DNA of 64,000 nt, from positions 989,501-1,053,500 of the forward strand of contig JAWQEG010000411.1 in NCBI GenBank assembly GCA_033782935.1. Direction: 5' to 3'. Numbering within the stretch: the first letter of the stretch is position 1; every line of letters begins with the position of its first letter. This DNA is from Petrolisthes cinctipes (lineage: Eukaryota; Arthropoda; Malacostraca; Decapoda; Porcellanidae). The notes under the pieces were generated by a model, which ran no database searches, was not told the origin of the DNA, and saw nothing but the letters and a program-made list of their open reading frames with translations. This document shows positions 35,701 through 48,700 of this stretch, piece after piece. The position numbers were made by a program, and so were the translations under genes.

Positions 35701-36814
35701 GGGACCCCAAAATATTGAATTTTCGGGTCTTTTGAGCCTCAATTTGAGATATAAACGGGTACAGAAGATACATGCACATATTGACTTTGGGCATCTAAAA
35801 TATCGATTTTCAGCATGTTCTGGGCCTGAATTTTGAAAATACTCTAACACGGAGTAGGCATGTACAGATCGCTTCTGGGACCCCAAAATATCGAATTTTC
35901 GGGTGTTTAGGGCCAGAATTTGAGATATAAACGGGTAAAGAAGATGCATGCACATATCGACTTTTGGGCACCTAAAAGATCGATTTTCAGTATGTTTTTG
36001 GCCTGTATTTTGAAAATACTCTAACACTGAGTAGGCATGTACAGATTGCTTCTGGGACCCCAAAATATTGAATTTTCGGGTGTTTTGAGCCTGAATTTGA
36101 GATATAAACGGGTACTGAAGATGCATGCACATATCGACTTTTGTGCACCTAAAAGATCGATTTTCAGTATGTTTTGAGCATGTATTTTGAAAATACTCTA
36201 ACACGGAGTAGGCATGTACAGATCGCTTCTGGGACCCCTAAATATCGAATTTTCGGGTGTTTTGGGACTGAATTTGAGATATCGACTTTTTCGCACCTAA
36301 AAGATCGATTTTTAGCATGTTTTTAGCATATATTTTGAAAATATTCTAGGACTGTACAGATTGCTTCTGGGACCCCAAAATATTGAATTTTCGGGTCTTT
36401 TGAGACTGAATTTGAGATATAAACGGGTACAGAAGATACATGCACATATTGACTTTGGGCACCAAAAATATCGATTTTCAGCATGTTTTGGGCCTGAATT
36501 TTGAAAATACTCTAACACGGAGTAGGCATGTACAGATCGCTTCTGGGACCCCAAAATATCGAATTTTCGGTTGTTTCGGGACAGAATTTGAGATATAAAC
36601 GGGTACAGAAGATGTATGCACATATCGACTTTTGGGCACCTAAAAGATCGATTTTCAGTATGTTTTTGGCCTGTATTTTGAAAATACTCTAACACGGAGT
36701 AGGCATGTACAGATACCTTCTGGGACCTCAAAATATCGAATTTTCGGGTGTTTTGGGACTGAATTTGAGATATCGATTTTTTGGCACCTAAAAGACCGAT
36801 TTTTAGCATGTTTT
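32730..36814 (+). repeat. Mosaic block with a ~2149-bp-spaced duplication
   Basis: CCTAAATATCGGTTTTTCGG (about 32743 and 34893) and GTACAAATCGC (33212 and 35361) recur about 2149-2150 bp apart, so about 32.7-33.7 kb is copied at about 34.9-35.9 kb. Between them lie pairs and trimers in changed order. CATGTTCTGGGCC occurs near 33978 and 35816. The longest open frame of the window (minus strand, 186 codons, 32817-33377) lies here and is only a run of fused monomers without stops. Confidence 0.68.
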
Positions 36815-38473
36815 TAGCCTATATTTTGAAAATATTCTAGCACTGTACAGATTGCTTCTGGGACCCCAAAATATTGAATTTTCGGGTGTTTTGAGCCTGA
36901 ATTTGAGATATAAACGGGTACAGAAGATACATGCACATATTGACTTTGGGCATCTAAAATATCGATTTTCAGCATGTTTTGGGCCTGTATTTTGAAAATA
37001 CTCTAACACTGAGTAGGCATGTACAGATTGCTTCTGGGACCCCAAAATATTGAATTTTCGGGTGTTTTTAGCCTCAATTTGAGATATAAACGGGTACTGA
37101 AGATGCATGCACATATCGACTTTTCTGCACCTAAAAGATCGATTTTCAGTATGTTTTGATCATGTATTTTGAAAATACTCTAACACGGAGTAGGCATGTA
37201 CAGATCGCTTCTGGGACCCCTAAATATCGAATTTTCGGGTGTTTTGGGACTGAATTTGAGATATCGACTTTTTGGCACCTAAAAGATCGATTTTTAGCAT
37301 GTTTTTAGCCTATATTTTGAAAATATTCTAGCACTGTACAGATTGCTTCTGGGACCCCAAAATATTGAATTTTCGGGTGTTTTGAGCCTGAATTTGAGAT
37401 ATAAACGGGTACAGAAGATACATGCACATATTGACTTTGGGCACCAAAAATATCGATTTTCAGCATGTTTTTGCCCTGAATTTTGAAAATACTCTAACAC
37501 GAAGTAGGCATGTACAGATCGCTTCTGGGACCCCAAAATATTGAATTTTCGGGTGTTTTGAGCCTGAATTTGAGATATAAACGTGTACAGAAGATACATG
37601 CACATATTGACTTTGGGCACCAAAAATATCGATTTTCAGCATGTTTTGGGCTTGAATTTTGAAAATACTCTAACACGAAGTAGGCATGTACAGATCGCTT
37701 CTAGGACCCCAAAATATCGAATTTTCGGGTGTTTTGGGACTGAATTTGAGTTATCGACTTTTTGGCACCTAAAAGACCGATTTTTAGCATATTTTTAGCC
37801 TATATTTTGAAAATATTCTAGCACTGAGTAGGCATGTACAGATTGCTTCTGGGACCCCAAAATATTGAATTTTCGGGTGATTTGGGCCTGAATTTGAGAT
37901 ATAAACGGGTACAGAAGATACATGCACATATTGACTTTGGGCATCTAAAATATCGATTTTCAGCATGTTTTGGGCCTGTATTTTGAAAATACTCTAACAC
38001 TGAGTAGGCATGTACAGATTGCTTCTGGGACCCCAAAATATTGAATTTTCGGGTGTTTTGAGCCTGAATTTGAGATATAAACGGGTACTGAAGATGCATG
38101 CACATATCGACTTTTGTGCACCTAAAAGATCGATTTTCAGTATGTTTTGAGCATGTATTTTGAAAATACTCTAACACGGAGTAGGCATGTACAGATCGCT
38201 TCTGGGACCCCTAAATATCGAATTTTCGGGTGTTTAGGGCCAGAATTTGAGATATAAACGGGTATAGAAGATGCATGCATATATTGACTTTTGGGCACCT
38301 AAAAGATCGATTTTCAGTATGTTTTTGGCCTGTATTTTGAAAATACTCTAACACGGAGTAGGCATGTACAGATACCTTCTGGGACCTCTAAATATCGAAT
38401 TTTCGGGTGTTTTGGGACTGAATTTGAGATATCGATTTTTTGGCACCTAAAATGTCGATTTTTAGCATGTTTT
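36815..38473 (+). repeat. First copy of a 1659-bp duplication
   Basis: Shares with the following sequence, at an offset of 1659, the markers GTTTTGATCATG (about 37154 and 38813), AACGTGTACAG (about 37581 and 39240), CACGAAGTAGG (about 37670 and 39329), CGCTTCTAGGACC (about 37697 and 39356) and AAAGACCGATTTTTAGCATA (37772 and 39431). Confidence 0.82.
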
Positions 38474-39494
38474 TAGCCTATATTTTGAAAATATTCTAGC
38501 ACTGTACAGACTGCTTCTGGGACCCCAAAATATTGAATTTTCGGGTGTTTTGAGCCTGAATTTGAGATATAAACGGGTACAGAAGATACATGCACATATT
38601 GACTTTGGGCATCTAAAATATCGATTTTCAGCATGTTTTGGGCCTGTATTTTGAAAATACTCTAACACTGAGTAGGCATGTACAGATTGCTTCTGGGACC
38701 CCAAAATATTTAATTTTCGGGTGTTTTTAGCCTCAATTTGAGATATAAACGGGTACTGAAGATGCATGCACATATCGACTTTTGTGCACCTAAAAGATCG
38801 ATTTTCAGTATGTTTTGATCATGTATTTTGAAAATACTCTAACACGGAGTAGGCATGTACAGATCGCTTCTGGGACCCCTAAATATCGAATTTTCGGGTG
38901 TTTTGGGACTGAATTTGAGATATCGACTTTTTGGCACCTAAAAGATCGATTTTTAGCATGTTTTTAGCCTATATTTTGAAAATATTCTAGCACTGTACAG
39001 ATTGCTTCTGGGACCCCAAAATATTGAATTTTCGGGTGTTTTGAGCCTGAATTTGAGATATAAACGGGTACAGAAGATACATGCACATATTGACTTTGGG
39101 CACCAAAAATATCGATTTTCAGCATGTTTTGGCCCTGAATTTTGAAAATACTCTAACACGGAGTAGGCATGTACAGATCGCTTCTGGGACCCCAAAATAT
39201 TGAATTTTCGGGTGTTTTGAGCCTGAATTTGAGATATAAACGTGTACAGAAGATACATGCACATATTGACTTTGGGCACCAAAAATATCGATTTTCAGCA
39301 TGTTTTGGGCTTGAATTTTGAAAATACTCTAACACGAAGTAGGCATGTACAGATCGCTTCTAGGACCCCAAAATATCGAATTTTCGGGTGTTTTGGGACT
39401 GAATTTGAGATATCGACTTTTTGGCACCTAAAAGACCGATTTTTAGCATATTTTTAGCCTATATTTTGAAAATATTCTAGCACTGAGTAGGCAT
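38474..39494 (+). repeat. Second, partial copy of the 1659-bp unit
   Basis: Collinear with about 36815-37835 and then diverges. GGGTATAGAAG followed by GCATGCATATATTG (about 38260) recurs near 40079, giving a further related copy at an offset of about 1818 that extends to about 41.27 kb. The GTTTTGATCATG allele therefore occurs near 37154, 38813, 40631, 43608, 46908, 50209 and 52183, marking seven related blocks. Confidence 0.78.
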
Positions 39495-42400
39495 GTACAG
39501 ATTGCTTCTGGGACCCCAAAATATTGAATTTTCGGGTGTTTTGAGCCTGAATTTGAGATATAAACGGGTACTGAAGATGCATGCACATATCGACTTTTGT
39601 GCACCTAAAAGATCGATTTTCAGTATGTTTTGAGCATGTATTATGAAAATACTCTAACACGGAGTAGGCATGTACAGATCGCTTCTGGGACCCCTAAATA
39701 TCGAATTTTCGGGTGTTTTGGGACTGAATTTGAGATATCGACTTTTTGGCACCTAAAATGTCGATTTTTAGCAGATTTTTAGCATATTTTTATCCTATAT
39801 TTTGAAAATATTCTAGCACTGAGTAGGCATGTAAAGATTGCTTCTGAGACCCCAAAATATTGAATTTTCGGGTGTTTCGAGCCTGAATTTGAGATATAAA
39901 CGGGTACAGAAGATACATGCACATATTGACTTTGAGCACCAAAAATATCGATTTTCAGCATGTTTTGGGCCTGAATTTTGAAAATACTCTAACACGGATT
40001 AGGCATGTACACATCGCTTCTGGGACCCCAAAATATCGAATTTTCGGGTGTTTAGGGCCAGAATTTGAGATATAAACGGGTATAGAAGATGCATGCATAT
40101 ATTGACTTTTGGGCACCTAAAAGATCGATTTTCAGTATGTTTTTGGCCTGTATTTTGAAAATACTCTAACACGGAGTAGGCATGTACAGATACCTTCTGG
40201 GACCTCTAAATATCGAATTTTCGGGTGTTTTGGGACTGAATTTGAGATATCGATTTTTTGGCACCTAAAATGTCGATTTTTAGCATGTTTTTAGCCTATA
40301 TTTTGAAAATATTCTAGCACTGTACAGACTGCTTCTGGGACCCCAAAATATTGAATTTTCGGGTGTTTTGAGCCTGAATTTGAGATATAAACGGGTACAG
40401 AAGATACATGCACATATTGACTTTGGGCATCTAAAATATCGATTTTCAGCATGTTTTGGGCCTGTATTTTGAAAATACTCTAACACTGAGTAGGCATGTA
40501 CAGATTGCTTCTGGGACCCCAAAATATTGACTTTTCGGGTGTTTTTAGCCTGAATTTGAGATATAAAAGGGTACTGAAGATGCATGCACATATCGACTTT
40601 TGTGCACCTAAAAGATCGATTTTCAGTATGTTTTGATCATGTATTTTGAAAATACTCTAACACGGAGTAGGCATGTACAGATCGCTTCTGGGACCCCTAA
40701 ATATCGAATTTTCGGGTGTTTTGGGACTGAATTTGAGATATCGACTTTTTGGCACCTAAAAGATCGATTTTTAGCATGTTTTTAGCCTATATTTTGAAAA
40801 TATTCTAGCACTGTACAGATTGCTTCTGGGACCCCAAAATATTGAATTTTCGGGTGTTTTGAGCCTGAATTTGAGATATAAACGGGTTCAGAAGATACAT
40901 GCACATATTGACTTTGGGCACCAAAAATATCGATTTTCAGCATGTTTTGGGCCTGAATTTTGAAAATAATCTAACACGGAGTAGGCATGTACAGATCGCT
41001 TCTGGGACCCCAAAATATTGAATTTTCGGGTGTTTTGAGCCTGAATTTGAGATATAAACGGGTACAGAAGATACATGCACATATTGACTTTGGGCACCAA
41101 AAATATCGATTTTCAGCATGTTTTGGGCTTGAATTTTGAAAATACTCTAACACGAAGTAGGCATGTACAGATCGCTTCTAGGACCCCAAAATATCGAATT
41201 TTCGGGTGTTTTGGGACTGAATTTGAGATATCGACTTTTTGGCACCTAAAAGATCGATTTTTAGCATATTTTTAGCCTATATTTTGAAAATATTCTAGCA
41301 CTGAGTAGGCATGTACAGATTGCTTCTGGGACCCCAAAATATTGAATTTTCGGGTGTTTTGAGCCTGAATTTGAGATATAAACGGGTACTGAAGATGCAT
41401 GCACATATCGACTTTTGTGCACCTAAAAGATCGATTTTCAGTATGTTTTGAGCATGTATTTTGAAAATACTCTAACACGGAGTAGGCATGTACAGATCGC
41501 TTCTGGGACCCCAAAATATCGAATTTTCGGGTGTTTAGGGCCAGAATTTGAGATATAAACGGGTACAGAAGATACATGCACATATTGACTTTTGGGCAAC
41601 TAAAAGATCGATTTTCAGTATGTTTTTGGCCTGTATTTTGAAAATACTCTAACACGGAGTAGGCATGTACAGATACTTTCTGGGACCTCTAAATATCGAA
41701 TTTTCGGGTGTTTTGGGACTGAATTTGAGATATCGATTTTTTGGCACCTAAAATGTCGATTTTTAGCATGTTTTAAGCCTATATTTTGAAAATATTCTAG
41801 CACTGTGTAGGCATGTACAGATTGCTTCTGGGACCCCAAAATATTGAATTTTCGGGTGATTTGAGCCTGAATTTGTGATATAAACGGGTACAGAAGATAC
41901 ATGCACATATTGACTTTGGGCATCTAAAATATCGATTTTCAGCATGTTTTGGGCCTGTATTTTGAAAAAACTCTAACACTGAGTAGGCATGTACAGATTG
42001 CTTCTGGGACCCCAAAATATTGAATTTTCGGGTGTTTTGAGCCTGAATTTGAGATATAAACGGGTACTGAAGATGCATGCACATATCGACTTTTGTGCAC
42101 CTAAAAGATCGATTTTCAGTATGTTTTGAGCATGTATTTTGAAAATACTCTAACACGGAGTAGGCATGTACAGATCGCTTCTGGGACCCCTAAATATCGA
42201 ATTTTCGGGTGTTTTGGGACTGAATTTGAGATATCGACTTTTTGGCACCTAAAAGATCGATTTTTAGCATGTTTTTAGCCTATATTTTGAAAATATTCTA
42301 GCACTGTACAGATTGCTTCTGGGACCCCAAAATATTGAATTTTCGGGTCTTTTGAGCCTGAATTTGAGATATAAACGGGTACAGAAGATACATGCACATA

Positions 42401-45400
42401 TTGACTTTAGGCACCAAAAATATCGATTTTCAGCATGTTTTGGGCCTGAATTTTGAAAATACTCTAACACGGAGTAGGCATGTACAGATCGCTTCTGGGA
42501 CCCCAAAATATCGAATTTTCGGGTGTTTAGGGCCAGAATTTGAGATATAAACGGGTACAGAAGATGCATGCACATATCGACTTTTGGGCACCTAAAAGAT
42601 CGATTTTCAGTATGTTTTTGGCCTGTATTTTGAAAATACTCTAACACGGAGTAGGCATGTACAGACACCTTCTAAGACCTCTAAATATCGAATTTTCGGG
42701 TGTTTTGGGACTGATTTTGAGATATCGATTTTTTGGCACCTAAAATGTCGATTTTTAGGATGTTTTTAGCCTATATTTTGAAAATATTCTAGCACTGTGT
42801 AGGCATGTACAGATTGCTTCTGGGACCCCAAAATATTGAATTTTCGGGTGTTTTGAGCCTGAATTTGAGATATAAACGGGTACTGAAGATGCATGCACAT
42901 ATCGACTTTTGTGCACCTAAAAGATCGATTTCAGTATATTTTGAGCATGTATTTTGAAAATACTCTAACACGGAGTAGGCATGTACAGATCGCTTCTGGG
43001 ACCCCTAAATATCAAATTTTCGGGTGTTTAGGGCCAGAATTTGAGATATAAACGGGTACAGAAGATGCATGCATATATTGACTTTTGGGCAACTAAAAGA
43101 TCGATTTTCAGTATGTTTTTGGCCTGTATTTTGAAAATACTCTAACACGGAGTAGGCATGTACAGATACCTTCTGGGACCTCTAAATATCGAATTTTCGG
43201 GTGTTTTGGGACTGAATTTGAGATATCGATTTTTTGGCACCTAAAATGTCGATTTTTAGCATGTTTTTAGCCTATATTTTGAAAATATTCTAGCACTGTA
43301 CAGACTGCTTCTGGGACCCCAAAATATTGAATTTTCGGGTGTTTTGAGCCTGAATTTGAGATATAAACGGGTACAGAAGATACATGCACATATTGACTTT
43401 GGGCATCTAAAATATCGATTTTCAGCATGTTTTGGGCCTGTATTTTGAAAATACTCTAACACTGAGTAGGCATGTACAGATTGCTTCTGGGACCCCAAAA
43501 TATTGAATTTTCGGGTGTTTTTAGCCTGAATTTGAGATATAAACGGGTACTGAAGATGCATGCACATATCGACTTTTGTGCACCTAAAAGATCGATTTTC
43601 AGTATGTTTTGATCATGTATTTTGAAAATACTCTAACACGGAGTAGGCATGTACAGATCGCTTCTGGGACCCCTAAATATCGAATTTTCGGGTGTTTTGG
43701 GACTGAATTTGAGATATCGACTTTTTGGCACCTAAAAGATCGATTTTTAGCATGTTTTTAGCCTATATTTTGAAAATATTCTAGCACTGTACAGATTGCT
43801 TCTGGGACCCCAAAATATTGAATTTTCGGGTGTTTTGAGCCTGAATTTGAGATATAAACGGGTACAGAAGATACATGCACATATTGACTTTGGGCACCAA
43901 AAATATCGATTTTCAGCATGTTTTGGCCCTGAATTTTGAAAATAATCTAACACGGAGTAGGCATGTACAGATCGCTTCTGGGACCCCAAAATATTGAATT
44001 TTCGGGTGTTTTGAGCCTGAATTTGAGATATAAACGGGTACAGAAGATACATGCACATATTGACTTTGGGCCCCAAAAATATCGATTTTCAGCATGTTTT
44101 GGGCTTGAATTTTGAAAATACTCTAACACGAAGTAGGCATGTACAGATCGCTTCTAGGACCCCAAAATATCGAATTTTCGGGTGTTTTGGGACAGAATTT
44201 GAGATATCGACTTTTTGGCACCTAAAAGATCGATTTTTAGCATGTTTTTAGCCTATATTTTGAAAATATTCTAGCACTGTACAGATTGCTTCTGGGACCC
44301 CAAAATATTGAATTTTCGGGTCTTTTGAGCCTGAATTTGAGATATAAACGGGTACAGAAGATACATGCACATATTGACTTTGGGCACCAAAAATATCGAT
44401 TTTCAGCATGTTTTGGGCCTGAATTTTGAAAATACTCTAACACGGAGTAGGCATGTACAGATCGCTTCTGGGACCCCAAAATATCGAATTTTCGGGTGTT
44501 TCGAGACAGAATTTGAGATATAAACGGGTACAGAAGATGCATGCACATATCGACTTTTGGGCACCTAAAAGATCGATTTTCAGTATGTTTTTGGCCTGTA
44601 TTTTGAAAATACTCTAACACGGAGTAGGCATGTACAGATACCTTCTGGGACCTCTAAATATCGAATTTTCGGGTGTTTTGGGACTGAATTTGAGATATCG
44701 ATTTTTTGGCACCTAAAATGTCGATTTTTAGCATGTTTTTAGCCTATATTTTGAAAATATTCTAGCACTGTGTAGGCATGTACAGATTGCTTCTGGGACC
44801 CCAAAATATTGAATTTTCGGGTGTTTTGAGCCTGAATTTGAGATATAAACGGGTACTGAAGATGCATGCACATATCGACTTTTGTGCACCTAAAAGATCG
44901 ATTTCAGTATGTTTTGAGCATGTATTTTGAAAATACTCTAACACGGAGTAGGCATGTACAGATCGCTTCTGGGACCCCTAAATATCGAATTTTCGGGTGT
45001 TTAGGGCCAGAATTTGAGATATAAACGGGTACAGAAGATGCATGCATATATTGACTTTTGGGCAACTAAAAGATCGATTTTCAGTATGTTTTTTGGCTTG
45101 TATTTTGAAAATACTCTAACACGGAGTAGGCATGTACAGATACCTTCTGGGACCTCTAAATATCGAATTTTCGGGTGTTTTGGGACTGAATTTGAGATAT
45201 CGATTTTTTGGCACCTAAAATGTCGATTTTTAGCATGTTTTTAGCCTATATTTTGAAAATATTCTAGCACTGTACAGACTGCTTCTGGGACCCCAAAATA
45301 TTGAATTTTCGGGTGTTTTGAGCCTGAATTTGAGATATAAACGGGTACAGAAGATACATGCACATATTGACTTTGGGCACCAAAAATATCGATTTTCAGC

Positions 45401-45771
45401 ATGTTTTGGGCTTGAATTTTGAAAATACTCTAACACGAAGTAGGCATGTACAGATCGCTTCTAGGACCCCAAAATATCGAATTTTCGGGTGTTTTGGGAC
45501 TGAATTTGAGATATCGACTTTTTGGCACCTAAAAGACCGATTTTTAGCATATTTTTAGCCTATATTTTGAAAATATTCTAGCACTGAGTAGGCATGTACA
45601 GATTGTTTCTGGGACCCCAAAATATTGAATTTTCGGGTGTTTTGGGCCTGAATTTGAGATATAAACGGGTACAGAAGATACATGCACATATTGACTTTGG
45701 GCATCTAAAATATCGATTTTCAGCATGTTTTGGGCCTGTATTTTGAAAATACTCTAACACTGAGTAGACAT
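39495..45771 (+). repeat. Left copy of a 6.3-6.6 kb duplication
   Basis: About 6.3 kb repeated at 45772-51977. Shared private markers are TTATGAAAAT (39641 and 45918), TTAGCAGATTTTTAGCATAT (39769 and 46046), CACGGATTAGGCATGTACAC (about 39993 and 46270) and CAAAATATTGACTTTTCGGG (about 40520 and 46797), all at offset 6277. After about 41.6 kb the offset becomes 6601: CAGATACTTTCTGGG near 41671 and 48272, TTTTTAGGATG near 42754 and 49355. The 324-bp step equals a C2 plus an A monomer missing from this copy near 41.5 kb. Confidence 0.88.
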
Positions 45772-48700
45772 GTACAGATTGCTTCTGGGACCCCAAAATA
45801 TTGAATTTTCGGGTGTTTTGAGCCTGAATTTGAGATATAAACGGGTACTGAAGATGCATGCACATATCGACTTTTGTGCACCTAAAAGATCGATTTTCAG
45901 TATGTTTTGAGCATGTATTATGAAAATACTCTAACACGGAGTAGGCATGTACAGATCGCTTCTGGGACCCCTAAATATCGAATTTTCGGGTGTTTTGGGA
46001 CTGAATTTGAGATATCGACTTTTTGGCACCTAAAATGTCGATTTTTAGCAGATTTTTAGCATATTTTTATCCTATATTTTGAAAATATTCTAGCACTGAG
46101 TAGGCATGTAAAGATTGCTTCTGAGACCCCAAAATATTGAATTTTCGGGTGTTTCGAGCCTGAATTTGAGATATAAACGGGTACAGAAGATACATGCACA
46201 TATTGACTTTGAGCACCAAAAATATCGATTTTCAGCATGTTTTGGGCCTGAATTTTGAAAATACTCTAACACGGATTAGGCATGTACACATCGCTTCTGG
46301 GACCCCAAAATATCGAATTTTCGGGTGTTTAGGGCCAGAATTTGAGATATAAACGGGTATAGAAGATGCATGCATATATTGACTTTTGGGCACCTAAAAG
46401 ATCGATTTTCAGTATGTTTTTGGCCTGTATTTTGAAAATACTCTAACACGGAGTAGGCATGTACAGATACCTTCTGGGACCTCTAAATATCGAATTTTCG
46501 GGTGTTTTGGGACTGAATTTGAGATATCGATTTTTTGGCACCTAAAATGTCGATTTTTAGCATGTTTTTAGCCTATATTTTGAAAATATTCTAGCACTGT
46601 ACAGACTGCTTCTGGGACCCCAAAATATTGAATTTTCGGGTGTTTTGAGCCTGAATTTGAGATATAAACGGGTACAGAAGATACATGCACATATTGACTT
46701 TGGGCATCTAAAATATCGATTTTCAGCATGTTTTGGGCCTGTATTTTGAAAATACTCTAACACTGAGTAGGCATGTACAGATTGCTTCTGGGACCCCAAA
46801 ATATTGACTTTTCGGGTGTTTTTAGCCTGAATTTGAGATATAAAAGGGTACTGAAGATGCATGCACATATCGACTTTTGTGCACCTAAAAGATCGATTTT
46901 CAGTATGTTTTGATCATGTATTTTGAAAATACTCTAACACGGAGTAGGCATGTACAGATCGCTTCTGGGACCCCTAAATATCGAATTTTCGGGTGTTTTG
47001 GGACTGAATTTGAGATATCGACTTTTTGGCACCTAAAAGATCGATTTTTAGCATGTTTTTAGCCTATATTTTGAAAATATTCTAGCACTGTACAGATTGC
47101 TTCTGGGACCCCAAAATATTGAATTTTCGGGTGTTTTGAGCCTGAATTTGAGATATAAACGGGTTCAGAAGATACATGCACATATTGACTTTGGGCACCA
47201 AAAATATCGATTTTCAGCATGTTTTGGGCCTGAATTTTGAAAATAATCTAACACGGAGTAGGCATGTACAGATCGCTTCTGGGACCCCAAAATATTGAAT
47301 TTTCGGGTGTTTTGAGCCTGAATTTGAGATATAAACGGGTACAGAAGATACATGCACATATTGACTTTGGGCACCAAAAATATCGATTTTCAGCATGTTT
47401 TGGGCTTGAATTTTGAAAATACTCTAACACGAAGTAGGCATGTACAGATCGCTTCTAGGACCCCAAAATATCGAATTTTCGGGTGTTTTGGGACTGAATT
47501 TGAGATATCGACTTTTTGGCACCTAAAAGATCGATTTTTAGCATATTTTTAGCCTATATTTTGAAAATATTCTAGCACTGAGTAGGCATGTACAGATTGC
47601 TTCTGGGACCCCAAAATATTGAATTTTCGGGTGTTTTGAGCCTGAATTTGAGATATAAACGGGTACTGAAGATGCATGCACATATCGACTTTTGTGCACC
47701 TAAAAGATCGATTTTCAGTATGTTTTGAGCATGTATTTTGAAAATACTCTAACACGGAGTAGGCATGTACAGATCGCTTCTGGGACCCCTAAATATCGAA
47801 TTTTCGGCTGTTTTGGGACTGAATTTGAGATATCGACTTTTTGGCACCTAAAAGATCGATTTTTAGCATATTTTTAGCCTATATTTTGAAAATATTCTAG
47901 CACTGAGTAGGCATGTAAAGATTGCTTCTGAGACCCCAAAATATTGAATTTTCGGGTGTTTCGAGCCTGAATTTGAGATATAAACGGGTACAGAAGATAC
48001 ATGCACATATTGACTTTGAGCACCAAAAATATCGATTTTCAGCATGTTTTGGGCCTGAATTTTGAAAATACTCTAACACGGAGTAGGCATGTACAGATCG
48101 CTTCTGGGACCCCAAAATATCGAATTTTCGGGTGTTTAGGGCCAGAATTTGAGATATAAACGGGTACAGAAGATACATGCACATATTGACTTTTGGGCAA
48201 CTAAAAGATCGATTTTCAGTATGTTTTTGGCCTGTATTTTGAAAATACTCTAACACGGAGTAGGCATGTACAGATACTTTCTGGGACCTCTAAATATCGA
48301 ATTTTCGGGTGTTTTGGGACTGAATTTGAGATATCGATTTTTTGGCACCTAAAATGTCGATTTTTAGCATGTTTTAAGCCTATATTTTGAAAATATTCTA
48401 GCACTGTGTAGGCATGTACAGATTGCTTCTGGGACCCCAAAATATTGAATTTTCGGGTGATTTGAGCCTGAATTTGTGATATAAACGGGTACAGAAGATA
48501 CATGCACATATTGACTTTGGGCATCTAAAATATCGATTTTCAGCATGTTTTGGGCCTGTATTTTGAAAAAACTCTAACACTGAGTAGGCATGTACAGATT
48601 GCTTCTGGGACCCCAAAATATTGAATTTTCGGGTGTTTTGAGCCTGAATTTGAGATATAAACGGGTACTGAAGATGCATGCACATATCGACTTTTGTGCA

